From Clostridium sp. (GTDB lineage: Bacteria; Bacillota; Clostridia; Clostridiales; Clostridiaceae), in assembly GCF_026168755.1 (NCBI RefSeq), contig NZ_JAPFDR010000008.1, positions 43,785 to 107,784 of the forward strand: a DNA stretch of 64,000 nucleotides, in the 5' to 3' direction. Positions within the stretch are counted from its first letter, which is position 1. Every line of letters starts with the position of its first letter. The translations under genes and the position numbers were made by a program. Shown here in pieces: positions 1 through 9,300 of this stretch. The notes under the pieces were generated by a model. That model was not told the DNA's origin and searched no databases. It was given only the letters and a program-made list of their open reading frames with translations.

Positions 1-1095
1 AGCAAGGAACTAATAAGGAAAAAAGTAATTACTAGTGATAGGGTAATTTCAAGTTTATATAAATTTTCAGAGCCAGTATATATTGAACTTGAAGAAGGAA
101 TGGCTTATATATTGATAAGTGAACATAGTGATAGAGATTTTAAGTTGTTTGGGGTGCATAGAAATTTAGAGATAAAACCTAATATGTGTTTTAATATAAT
201 TCCAATGACTAAAGAGGTTACATTTAATTTAATAATTTCTAGTAACTATAATATTAAATTGGAATTTTTAAATCCACCATATGTATATAATAGAATATTA
301 CCAACTATAAATATCCCAGAAATAATGGCATATTATTATACTATTAAAAGTCCAAATTATAAATTTAAAGGAGAGAAGCATAATGTCTATGAATTAACAT
401 TTGTAGATAATGGAAGATTAGATACAACAATAGATGATGTTAATTATACATTAGATTCATATGATCTAATTATTTATGGAAAAAATCAATTTCATACTCA
501 AACTGTAAATAGTGATTCATCTTGTTCATATTTAACAGTATTATTTGATATGGAATGTGATGATGATAGTGCTATTTGTAATAGAGTATTTCATTGTAAA
601 AAAGATCTTTATAAGACAGTAAAAAATTTTGCAAAAAATTTATCTTCCACAGCACCATACGCTCAAAATTTAATTTTAAGTAATTTTCATGAAATAATTA
701 TTAGATTATTTCAATATGATTATTCAGGAAGTGAAAATGATAAATTGCCTAAAGAGTCTCATCAACATTTTCAAGATGAGTTATTAGAGGATATACTATC
801 ATATATAGATGAAACTATTTGTGAACCAATTGCTATAGAAGATATTTGTTGTAAGTTTGCTATATCTAGATCTTCATTGCAAATGTTATTTAAAAATAAT
901 TTAAATATAACTCCAAAGAAGTATATAAATGATTTAAAATTGGCAAAGAGTAAATTATTGATAAAAGAAAATAAATATACTATCAGTGAAATTGCATTTA
1001 TGTTAGGATTTAGCTCTATACATTATTTTTCTAGGGCATTTACTCAACATTATGAAATAAGTCCTAGTGAGTATGCACAAACTGTATTTAATTAA
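1..1095 (+). CDS. AraC-family transcriptional regulator (5' end outside window)
   Basis: The frame is open from the first base of the window, so the gene starts upstream; the first in-window ATG (100) is not taken as the start. The last 100 residues form a two-helix-turn-helix AraC/XylS DNA-binding domain, with a first HTH around 'IEDICCKFAISRSSLQ' and the typical second-HTH motif 'ISEIAFMLGFSSIHYFSRAF'. The preceding ~200 residues look like a cupin-type sugar-sensing domain. It lies beside a GalNAc / O-glycan utilisation locus and converges on the agaS operon, so it is the natural candidate regulator of the flanking genes. That role is inferred. Confidence in the family is high; the inducer is unknown. 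Confidence 0.9.
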   Translation, partial: SKELIRKKVITSDRVISSLYKFSEPVYIELEEGMAYILISEHSDRDFKLFGVHRNLEIKPNMCFNIIPMTKEVTFNLIISSNYNIKLEFLNPPYVYNRILPTINIPEIMAYYYTIKSPNYKFKGEKHNVYELTFVDNGRLDTTIDDVNYTLDSYDLIIYGKNQFHTQTVNSDSSCSYLTVLFDMECDDDSAICNRVFHCKKDLYKTVKNFAKNLSSTAPYAQNLILSNFHEIIIRLFQYDYSGSENDKLPKESHQHFQDELLEDILSYIDETICEPIAIEDICCKFAISRSSLQMLFKNNLNITPKKYINDLKLAKSKLLIKENKYTISEIAFMLGFSSIHYFSRAFTQHYEISPSEYAQTVFN

Positions 1096-1131
1096 TTGCT
1101 CTGTTTTAAACAAGGTTGCCTAATAAAATGT

Positions 1132-1180
1132 ATAAAAGTGGGCAAAGTTATTCTTGATAATTAAATTTGTCCACTTTTAT
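1132..1180. terminator. Hairpin between convergent genes (bidirectional terminator candidate)
   Basis: ATAAAAGTGG at 1132-1141 pairs with CCACTTTTAT at 1171-1180, with further pairing inside. It lies between the AraC gene and the convergent yajC-like gene. The T-tracts on both sides are interrupted, so efficiency is uncertain. Confidence 0.5.
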
Positions 1181-1255
1181 TCTAATGTACAAAAAATTAA
1201 AGTTATTCATTAATTGATTTTATCTAATTTATCTATAAATTTTTTGTATAGTTAA

Positions 1256-1534
1256 TTAATCAACACTTTGAATTGCATATCTAGATACTGAAACTATTAC
1301 ATTTTTAGCAATTTCAACTTCTACTATGTCATCTTTAACTTTAATTACTTTCCCGTAAATTGCACTACAGAACATAACCTTCATTCCAGGCTTCAAATCA
1401 GAATGTAGATTTTTAAGTTCGGAAGCTTTCTTTTTAATATTTCGTGCTGATATAAATGTTAAAAGTAATGCAGCTATTCCAAGGAGAACTCCTATTGTAA
1501 TGCATGTCCAAATAATAACTTCCCAATTTATCAT
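1256..1534 (-). CDS. YajC-like single-pass membrane protein
   Basis: A 92-residue protein with one N-terminal transmembrane helix (about residues 6-28). A small beta-rich YajC-type domain follows ('LKPGMKVMFCSAIYGKVIKVKDDIVEVEIA'). YajC is known as a Sec-associated membrane protein. Paralogues also sit inside mannose-family PTS operons of Firmicutes, where their role is unclear. Only two bases separate it from the upstream EIIA gene, so the two are surely co-transcribed. It is more likely a PTS-operon YajC than the Sec-locus copy, because no secDF or tgt is near. Confidence 0.7.
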   Translation of the reverse strand: MINWEVIIWTCITIGVLLGIAALLLTFISARNIKKKASELKNLHSDLKPGMKVMFCSAIYGKVIKVKDDIVEVEIAKNVIVSVSRYAIQSVD

Positions 1535-1536
1535 AA

Positions 1537-1968
1537 TTAAATACCATCCTCACATTCAATTTCTTCATGTGATATAAGCTCAAATTTAACAACTCCATTT
1601 TTACCAACATCTAAGGCTGAATCAGCTAGGGATGACAAATCATTAATAATATTTTTAGTCATAGTTATTTCAAGTGCCATAGGTAAGTTTGTTCCACCTA
1701 TTACTTGAATGGATTGCTCAACTTCATTATTTAATTCAACTAAAGTTTTGAAAGGTGAACCACCAGCTAAATCTGTAAGAGCTAAAATATCATTACAATT
1801 ATTTAAATTGTTTAATGCAACTTTATATTTTTCTTTTAAGCTTTCTGTAGAATCTGTTTCTAAAAAGTCAACATATTCTATATTTGTAGTTATACCAGCA
1901 ATTAATTTTAAAGAACTTTGTAATCCAGTACCAAAATTTCCATGTCCACTAATTATTATTCCTATCAT
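1537..1968 (-). CDS. PTS EIIA component, mannose/fructose/GalNAc family
   Basis: A 143-residue EIIA-Man domain protein. The N-terminus 'IGIIISGHGNFGTG' carries the expected phosphoryl-accepting histidine (His9), and 'DLAGGSPF' is the second family signature. It would relay phosphate from HPr to an EIIB partner during uptake of an amino sugar. A good Shine-Dalgarno (AGAGAGG) precedes the ATG. It follows agaS and precedes the YajC-like gene on the same strand. No EIIB, EIIC or EIID gene is in the window, so the permease must be encoded elsewhere, possibly just left of the window. AgaF-like function is inferred from agaS and nagA. Confidence 0.88.
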   Translation of the reverse strand: MIGIIISGHGNFGTGLQSSLKLIAGITTNIEYVDFLETDSTESLKEKYKVALNNLNNCNDILALTDLAGGSPFKTLVELNNEVEQSIQVIGGTNLPMALEITMTKNIINDLSSLADSALDVGKNGVVKFELISHEEIECEDGI

Positions 1969-2012
1969 ATTATTATCCTCTCTTTCATAAGTTGAAAAAC
2001 TATTTTCGTTAT

Positions 2013-3191
2013 TTATTTACGAGTATAGTTGTATAATGTAACACCTTTAACAACACGGTTAACTTCTCCGGATGGACAAGGATTATCAGGTGTTATTCCC
2101 ATTGATAAAGATTTTAATGTTGATAAAGTTTGAGCGAATGTAATATAAGCTAGACCTAATTCAATGTTATTTGGATTTCCAGCAGCATTATAAGCATAGT
2201 AGTAATCAGCTAAGGATGCTAATTCATCAGAATGCTTATCTGATACAACAGCTAATTTATTTCCTTTTCTTTGAGAACTTATTTCTTTTATTAAATCTAA
2301 TTCATATTTATAAGTGAATTCATCATTACTTACATATACTACCGTTAATGTAGAATCATCTATAATTGATTTTGGACCATGTCTAAATCCAAGTGGAGTA
2401 TCAAATAGTGCAACGGTTTTCCCTGCTGTTAATTCAAGCATTTTTAATGCAGATTCTTGTGATATTCCTTTTAAAGTATTACTTCCTAAATAAACTATTC
2501 TTTCAAAGTTATATTCATTAATTATTTTATTTATAGTTTCAAAACCTCCATTTAAGAATCTTTGAGTAGATAAACAAATATTAGTTATTTCTTTTGATTT
2601 TTCATCCAAATTATCAAGATTAAAGCAAAGGTATGCAGCTAAGTACATATTACTAAAACTTGATGTCATGGCAAATGATTGATCATGAGTTTCGTTAGTA
2701 AGATTTATTGCATAACAATTATCTAAGTCTTCAGCCATTTTTGAAAGAGCACCATTTTTATTACAAGTTACAAATAAATGATAAATATTATCACAAACAA
2801 CATTAGCAGTTTCAACTGCTCCTATTGACTCAGGAGAATTACCAGAACGGCCAAAACTTATAAGTAGAGTTGGTTTAGTTCTAGATAAATAATTTTCAGG
2901 TGTTGCAACTATATCAGTTGTACCATATGATTTAACTTTATAATTAAGTAGTGTATTTAAATGAGAATATAATGCATTACCTACAAATTCACTAGTACCT
3001 GCACCAGTTAATATTACATCATAATCCTCTTTAGTTATTACGTTATTTATAAATGATTGTATAGAAATTTTATTAGCTTTAATTTGTTCTAATGTTTTTA
3101 TCCATGTTTTAGGTTGTTGAAAAATTTCATTTAAAGTAAATGTTGATTTAGTATCTTTCATTTGATTTTCATTGATATTAAAAATCTTCAT
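2013..3191 (-). CDS. agaS: AgaS-type SIS-domain sugar-phosphate deaminase/isomerase
   Basis: A 392-residue protein with two SIS domains ('VILTGAGTSEFVGNALY', 'SFGRSGNSPESIGAV', then 'IVYLGSNTLKGISQESALKMLELTAGK'). Length and motifs match AgaS, which converts galactosamine-6-phosphate to tagatose-6-phosphate with ammonia release. It is the first gene of a minus-strand operon with EIIA and the YajC-like gene. It diverges from the deacetylase (3373), which would supply its substrate, and the aldolase at 5082 would handle the tagatose product after phosphorylation. No tagatose-6-phosphate kinase is present in the window. Confidence 0.88.
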   Translation of the reverse strand: MKIFNINENQMKDTKSTFTLNEIFQQPKTWIKTLEQIKANKISIQSFINNVITKEDYDVILTGAGTSEFVGNALYSHLNTLLNYKVKSYGTTDIVATPENYLSRTKPTLLISFGRSGNSPESIGAVETANVVCDNIYHLFVTCNKNGALSKMAEDLDNCYAINLTNETHDQSFAMTSSFSNMYLAAYLCFNLDNLDEKSKEITNICLSTQRFLNGGFETINKIINEYNFERIVYLGSNTLKGISQESALKMLELTAGKTVALFDTPLGFRHGPKSIIDDSTLTVVYVSNDEFTYKYELDLIKEISSQRKGNKLAVVSDKHSDELASLADYYYAYNAAGNPNNIELGLAYITFAQTLSTLKSLSMGITPDNPCPSGEVNRVVKGVTLYNYTRK

Positions 3192-3245
3192 AAATTTATA
3201 CCCTCCATATTTTAATTATAGCTATCAAAAGCTTTACTAATTTTA

Positions 3246-3273
3246 ATTATAATTAAGACTCTAACAAATACAA
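3246..3273 (-). promoter_or_regulatory. Candidate agaS promoter
   Basis: Read on the minus strand, TTGTAT (3273-3268) is followed by a 16-base spacer and TATAAT (3251-3246), about 55 bases upstream of the agaS ATG. A near-palindromic AAGTACT lies at 3277-3283 between the divergent promoters. Confidence 0.45.
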
Positions 3274-3307
3274 TGTAAGTACTAAAAGATATAATATCTA
3301 TGTTAAA

Positions 3308-3343
3308 AAGTGCAAATATTGTAACAATAATCTTATGTATAAT
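3308..3343 (+). promoter_or_regulatory. nagA promoter with shared operator-like motif
   Basis: AAGTGCAAATA at 3308-3318 lies exactly 19 bases before a TATAAT box at 3338-3343. The same 11-mer with the same 19-base gap to TATAAT occurs upstream of the GH101 gene (6162-6197). No good -35 hexamer is visible at either site, which fits an activator-dependent promoter. The AraC-family protein at the window start is the obvious candidate activator (inference). Confidence 0.6.
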
Positions 3344-3372
3344 AAAGGTAATATTAAAAGAGGAGGTATACT

Positions 3373-4512
3373 ATGTTAATACAAAGTAGAAATGTTTGGA
3401 TAGCAGATCAATTTATTTCAGCTCAAATTGAAATTGATGATAATAAAATAATAAATATCTACAAGTATAATGAAAAAGATGGGGCATATGAATATGGAAA
3501 TAGGAGAATTGTTCCAGGTTTTATAGATATTCATTGCCATGGTGCATATGGATTTGATACAAATGATGCTAATGAAGAAGGGCTTAGAAATTGGACGAAG
3601 AAAATACCAACTGAAGGTGTTACAGCATTATTAGCAACAACTATAACTCAAAGTAGAGAAGTTTTAACCAATGCAGTAGCTAATGTAGCGAAAGTTGTTG
3701 AAGAGGGATATGAAGGTGCAGAGATACTAGGTATACACTTTGAAGGACCATATCTTGATATGGAATATAAGGGGGCTCAACCAAAACAGTTCATAGCAAA
3801 ACCTACAGTTAAAGAATTTCAAACTTATCAAAGAGCAGCAAAGGGATTAATAAAATATGTGACTTTAGCAACTGAGACAGATGAAGATTATGAACTAACA
3901 GAGTATTTATATGATAATGGAATAGTTGTAAGTATAGGACATTCAGCTTCTACTTATGAAGAAGCAGTATTTGCCTTTGCTCATGGAGCTAGATCTCAAA
4001 CTCATGTTTATAATGGTATGACTCCATTTAATCATAGACAAAATGGATTAGTTGGATTTAGTTTAAGAGTTAATGGAATGTATGGAGAAATTATTTGTGA
4101 TGGTAATCATTCTACTCCAACAGCATTATATAATTTCTTTAATGCAAAGGGACCTGATTATGGAATTATGATTACAGATGCATTAATGGCAAAAGGGTTT
4201 GAGCCAGGTTCAAGATTCATTTTTGGTGGAAATGAAATTGAAATATATGAAGATGGTAGTGCTCATTTAGTTAGTACAAAAGGATTAGCAGGTTCAACAT
4301 TAAGAATGAATGAAGGTCTTAGGATATTAGTAGAAAAAGCTATGGTACCTTTTAATTATGCGATAAATGCATGTACTATTAATCCAGCAAGATGTTTAGG
4401 TATTGATAACCGCAAAGGTAGAATAGGTGTTGGATATGATAGTGATTTAGTAGTGCTTAACGATGATTATTCGGTTCATCAAACTTATTGTTTAGGGAAG
4501 GCGATGTTGTAA
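3373..4512 (+). CDS. nagA: N-acetylglucosamine/N-acetylgalactosamine-6-phosphate deacetylase
   Basis: A 379-residue amidohydrolase. The metal-site motif 'DIHCHGAYG' carries His54 and His56, 'HFEGPYLD' carries Glu124, 'SIGHSAST' and 'QTHVYNGMTPFNHR' supply further metal histidines, and 'TDALMAKG' carries the catalytic aspartate. It removes the acetyl group from N-acetyl amino-sugar 6-phosphates in the cytoplasm. The context (agaS, a tagatose-type aldolase, GH101) favours GalNAc-6-phosphate (AgaA) over GlcNAc-6-phosphate, but sequence alone cannot separate these. A clear GAGGAGG ribosome site precedes the ATG. It is the first gene of a rightward three-gene operon. Confidence 0.9.
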   Translation: MLIQSRNVWIADQFISAQIEIDDNKIINIYKYNEKDGAYEYGNRRIVPGFIDIHCHGAYGFDTNDANEEGLRNWTKKIPTEGVTALLATTITQSREVLTNAVANVAKVVEEGYEGAEILGIHFEGPYLDMEYKGAQPKQFIAKPTVKEFQTYQRAAKGLIKYVTLATETDEDYELTEYLYDNGIVVSIGHSASTYEEAVFAFAHGARSQTHVYNGMTPFNHRQNGLVGFSLRVNGMYGEIICDGNHSTPTALYNFFNAKGPDYGIMITDALMAKGFEPGSRFIFGGNEIEIYEDGSAHLVSTKGLAGSTLRMNEGLRILVEKAMVPFNYAINACTINPARCLGIDNRKGRIGVGYDSDLVVLNDDYSVHQTYCLGKAML

Positions 4513-5037
4513 ATGAATAAAAATACTGTAGCTTTAGCAGGAAAAAATATTTATCTAGATATGTATGGAGATACAGTTTATTATAACCCATTTGATAAAA
4601 ATGGATATATTATATCTCCACAAGTTGAGCAGAAATTTAGAGTCATTTATTATAGATATTCTATTATCATAATAGCTTTAATTTTATTAGGAGATTATTT
4701 TAAAACACTTCAAAGTACAATTTTAGTTGGTGTTTCAGCTACAGTTATAGCAGAGTTATATTTTAGGGTAATATTTCTAAAAAAATTAAAATCTATAAAA
4801 AATTTTAAAAGAGAAAGAAAGCTTTCAAAATTAGAAATTATTATTAATAGCCAGGCAAAAGAGAAAACCATTATGAAATTATGTGCTTATGTGCTTTTAA
4901 GCATACTTATAGTTATAAATGCTATACAACAAAATTATAATATGATTTTTATGATTTTAAGTTTCATAGTAGCCATATATGGAATTTATTCAGCAATAAT
5001 TAATGGGATAGCTTTTAGTAAAATGAAAAACAAATAA
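4513..5037 (+). CDS. Small membrane protein of unknown function
   Basis: A 174-residue protein starting at the base after the nagA stop codon, so it is translationally linked. It has four predicted hydrophobic helices in two pairs (about residues 46-62, 68-84, 122-140, 144-164). A basic stretch rich in Lys and Arg lies between the pairs ('KKLKSIKNFKRERKLSKLE'), probably cytoplasmic. I do not recognise the family. Its position between two catabolic enzymes suggests a role tied to amino-sugar use or sensing, but nothing in the sequence shows a function. Confidence 0.75.
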   Translation: MNKNTVALAGKNIYLDMYGDTVYYNPFDKNGYIISPQVEQKFRVIYYRYSIIIIALILLGDYFKTLQSTILVGVSATVIAELYFRVIFLKKLKSIKNFKRERKLSKLEIIINSQAKEKTIMKLCAYVLLSILIVINAIQQNYNMIFMILSFIVAIYGIYSAIINGIAFSKMKNK

Positions 5038-5081
5038 AAATTTTTATACAAGATAAGTTTAATGGGAAAGGGAGAGATATT

Positions 5082-5933
5082 ATGGAACTAATTACAACAA
5101 AAAATATATTAAAAAGGGCTCAAGAAGGACATTATGCAATAGGTGCTTTTAATGTTGAAAATATGGAGATGGTAATGGCAGTTATAAGTGCAGCAGAAGA
5201 AATGAATGCACCTGTAATAATGCAAACTACTCCATCTACAGTAAAATATGCAGGATTAGATTATTTTTTAGCAAATGTAAAGGTTGCGGCAAGTAGTGCA
5301 AGTGTACCAGTAGTTATGCATTTGGATCATGGGTCAAGCTTTGATTTAGCGGCTCAAGCATTAAGAGCTGGATATACTTCAATTATGATAGATGGTTCCC
5401 ATGAAAGTTTTGAAGAGAATATAGCTTTATCTAAAGCAGTTGTAGATATGTGTAAGCCTTCAGGAATTGCAGTTGAAGCTGAACTTGGAAAAGTTGGAGG
5501 AAAAGAAGATGATTTAGATGGTGGTGAGGGAGATGCATATACAGATCCACAAGAAGCTAGAGAGTTTGTAGAAAGAACAGGAGTTGACTCATTAGCTATA
5601 GCTATAGGTACAGCTCATGGTATGTATAAAGGAGAACCTAAGTTAGATTTGGAAAGGCTATCTGAAATAAGAGATGTTGTATCAGTTCCACTTGTATTAC
5701 ATGGTGGATCAGGAATTCCAGATTCAAAGGTGCAAGAAGCTATCAATAGAGGAATATGCAAAGTAAATTATGCTACAGAACTTAGAATTGCATTTACACA
5801 TGGAGTTAATGAATATTTAAAAGCAAACCCAAATGAAATAGATCCTAAAAAGTATAATAAAGCTGGGCTTGAAGAAGTTAAGAAGTTTGTAAAAGAAAAA
5901 ATTCAAGTTTGTGGTTGTCAAAATAAAGCATAA
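5082..5933 (+). CDS. Class II ketose-bisphosphate aldolase, GatY/KbaY type
   Basis: A 283-residue zinc-dependent aldolase. 'VVMHLDHGSSFD' carries a zinc histidine, 'GKVGGKEDD' and 'AIAIGTAHGMYKG' surround the active site, and 'VLHGGSGIPD' binds substrate phosphate. The family cleaves tagatose-1,6-bisphosphate or fructose-1,6-bisphosphate into DHAP and glyceraldehyde-3-phosphate. Being downstream of nagA and opposite agaS favours tagatose-bisphosphate. Operon position and the strong GGGAGAG ribosome site support co-expression with nagA. A housekeeping fructose-bisphosphate role cannot be excluded. Confidence 0.87.
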   Translation: MELITTKNILKRAQEGHYAIGAFNVENMEMVMAVISAAEEMNAPVIMQTTPSTVKYAGLDYFLANVKVAASSASVPVVMHLDHGSSFDLAAQALRAGYTSIMIDGSHESFEENIALSKAVVDMCKPSGIAVEAELGKVGGKEDDLDGGEGDAYTDPQEAREFVERTGVDSLAIAIGTAHGMYKGEPKLDLERLSEIRDVVSVPLVLHGGSGIPDSKVQEAINRGICKVNYATELRIAFTHGVNEYLKANPNEIDPKKYNKAGLEEVKKFVKEKIQVCGCQNKA

Positions 5934-5979
5934 AATATAAAAAGACAAGCTTTTAATTAAAAGAAATAACTAAATATTT

Positions 5980-6013
5980 AAATAAGGTTGGTGTAAGCTG
6001 ACCTTATTTTTTT
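5980..6013 (+). terminator. Rho-independent terminator after the aldolase gene
   Basis: AAATAAGGT (5980-5988) pairs with ACCTTATTT (6001-6009), followed by TTTTTC. It ends the nagA operon. Confidence 0.8.
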
Positions 6014-6161
6014 CTTTGGAGAATTATATTAATTTACTGTTAAATGAAAAACCAAAATCCACTTAACTAAAGAAAATGGAGATTATTTTTTATTTACCAA
6101 TATTTAGAATTAAATAGTTAGAAAATATAAAATAATGAAAAAATATAAAATTTTAACTAGG

Positions 6162-6217
6162 AAGTGCAAATACTATGAAAGTTAAGTAGTGTATAATCTT
6201 TTGTGAAAGCGTTAACA
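6162..6217 (+). promoter_or_regulatory. GH101 promoter: shared activator motif, -10 box and perfect cre site
   Basis: AAGTGCAAATA at 6162-6172 lies 19 bases before TATAAT at 6192-6197, the same arrangement as at nagA. TGAAAGCGTTAACA at 6204-6217 matches the CcpA cre consensus TGWAANCGNTNWCA at every position. It sits just downstream of the -10 box, where CcpA would block transcription when preferred sugars are present. Combined specific induction and catabolite repression is inferred. Confidence 0.7.
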
Positions 6218-6336
6218 TTAGCTTTTTATATATTTGAGTTCTGCAAGTTATAAAATTTATGTATGACTATTAAAATAATGAAAGGAGGAGTAATTATTTA
6301 AACTAAAAATTAATATTAAAGTGAAGGGAGAAAGTT

Positions 6337-9300
6337 ATGTTTAATAAACTTAAAAGGGTAGGGGCTACAACATTGGCGGGAGTTATGGCTCTAACATTAA
6401 TTTCGACTCCATATAAGACAGTAAAGGCAGAGATTTTAGGAGGAAAAGTTCGTGCGACTTATAAAGATGGGAAATTAATAATTGAAAATGACTATATAGG
6501 ACGTACTTTTTCAACGATTGAAGATAAGTTAAAAACAGAGAAAATTACAAATAAGAGAACAAGTAATGGCTATACTGAATTTATTCCAGCAGAAGGTAGT
6601 GAGGAATTTAAAATTAGAGTAACAAAAAAAGACTCAAAGCCTATAGAATTACCAGCTATTTCTAGGGATAAATGGACTGCAACAGCAGATAGTTATCAAA
6701 ATGAATCAGGGGCTAGTGATGGACCTGCATCTAATCTTATTGATGGAAATGTATCATCAATATGGCATACAAACTACAATGGAGGACAAGGTAGTAAGGA
6801 ATATCCTTATAATGTATTTTTTAGATTAAATAAAGTTGAAAAATTTCAATCATTCTCTTACACACCACGACAAGAGGGTGAAGGTACTAATGGAAATATT
6901 AAGGGGTATGAGCTTTGGGCGGCAACAAGTGATAGTGAACTTACTGTAGATTCTAGTGAATGGACAAAAGTAGCAGAAGGTAACTTTAAGTATGATGGAG
7001 TAAATCCTATTTATGTTAACTTAGATAAAGAAGTAAGTGCAAATCAATTAAAATTTGTAGCTACATCTTCAAATAATGGACAAAATTTTGCAGGAGGTGC
7101 TGAATTTAATTTACATGAAGAAAAAGCACCAATCGTAGCAAATGATAGAGAGTTTGCTACAAGTAATTTAGAATTAGATGGAGATCCTGTTATTACAGAT
7201 ACTAATGCAACAATAAATAATGTTGATAAAACAGGTAAAAAAGTAACATTTAATTTTGAACCTTATACATTCAAAGGGGTTGAATATACTATTTCTGAAA
7301 ATATTGTTATGTATGAAGGTGATCACTTTATGCGTAAATATTTAGAAATCAGTGTTCCAGATTCTCAAAAAGCAGATGCGGTAATTGATTATATTGATTT
7401 AGAATCAATGAATGTAAATGAAAACGATGCTACATGGACAATACAAACAGATGCTGGTGGTATTGTTGAAATGGATCAGTTTAAAGCAAATCTTGGACAA
7501 CCAATTTATATTCAAGGAATGTTCTTTGGTTCTGAGTTCCCTTTAACAGATACAGAAATTGTAGATGAAACTGGATATATAAGATATTACTCAGGAAAGT
7601 CTTTTGAAAGATTAGGATTAGATAATCAACTTGCTAAAACAGAGGATGGCAGTGCAAAATATGTTACATGGCAAACAGTTGCTGGTGCAGCAAGAAGCAC
7701 AGAAAATGAAGTTATTCAAGCTGATTTCTTTGAGTATATATCATCTATTGCTACTCCATCTGAGTTCCGTATTCAGTACAATTCATGGTTTGATAATATG
7801 ATGAGAATTGATGATAAAAATATTCTTGAATCATTTATAGAGGTAGATAGAGAGCTTAACAAGGTAGAGGTTCGTCCTATTGAATCTTATGTAGTAGATG
7901 ATGGATGGAACAACTATAATGATACTCATGTTCTTGATGAAGTACGTTCTGGTACGTCATTAAATGAAACAGGTTTCTGGGAGTTTAACACAAAGTTCCC
8001 TAATGGACTTACTACTTCAAGTGAGCTTGTTAATAAATTTGGAAGTGATTTTGGTATATGGATTGGGCCACGTGGTGGATATAATTTCTATGGGTCATTA
8101 GCTGATATTCTTACAAAGAGTGGAAAAGGAAGTAAAGCTGGAGGTTCAATTGATGTTGCTGATCGTGAGTATGTAAAAAACTTTGGAGAAATGGCAGTAG
8201 ATTGGCAAAATGAATATGGTGTTAATTATTGGAAGTGAGATGGTTTTGTAGACCGTGCACAATATAATGCTTTTCCAGCTGCAGATGGGGTTCCAGGATA
8301 TGCTAATCGTCATATGACTGGTGGATATCAACATATGTATCATGTAACAGATATGTGGGAAGCATGGATTGATATGTTTGAATTAGTTCGTGAAAATGGA
8401 CAAGATATAAATAAATTATGGATTTCTTTAACATGCTATGTAAATCCAAGTCCTTGGTATTTACAATGGGCAAATAGCGTATGGCTGCAATGTACTGCTG
8501 ACCAAGCAGATGCAGGAAGCAGTAGTAGTAAGATGGATCGTCAAATAACTTATCGTGATGCAGCTTATTATGATTTTATAAAGAACCATGAATTCCAATT
8601 CCCATTATCTAATATTTACAATCATGATCCTGTATATGGTAAAGAAGGAACAGGAATGGATCTTACTACTGCAACAGATGAGCAATTTAAGAATTATTTA
8701 TATATGCTATCTACTCGTGGAACTGCATTCTGGGAACTCTATTACTCTGATAGTATTATGACAGAAGGTAAATATGAAGTTACAGGAGAATTCCTTCAAT
8801 GGGCAGAAGAAAGCTATCGTATGCTTAAAAATTCAAAGATGTTTGGAGGAAATCCTAACACTGGTACTACTCTTAGTGGAAATGGAAAAGGAGAAAACTA
8901 TGCATATGGATTCTCAGGATTTGATGGAACAGATGGTATAATTTCATTAAGAAATCCTGCTACAACACCTAAGGAAATTACGTTTACTTTTGATCGTACT
9001 ATGGGGGTAGCAGAAAATGCAGGTAAATTAAAGTATCATTTAGAACATTCATATAATCTTACAGAAGGAACAGATACAACAGGAACACTTGAGTATGGAA
9101 AAACATACAAAATCACATTACAACCCGATGAAGTAAGAATTCTTCGTGTATCTAAGGATGGAGACACAACAGCACCTAAATATACAAGAGCTTATACAGA
9201 TGGGGATAAGACAATTACTGTAAAGTTTAATGAAAAAGTAAATGGTAAATTATTTGAAGTAGAAGGATCAAAAATAGCTTCTATTAATAAGAGTGCAGAT

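Noticed and set aside
8236..8238. TGA read as selenocysteine
   Set aside because: The family has a large aromatic or hydrophobic residue here, not cysteine, and I could not find a convincing SECIS-like hairpin just downstream. A TGG-to-TGA change is simpler.
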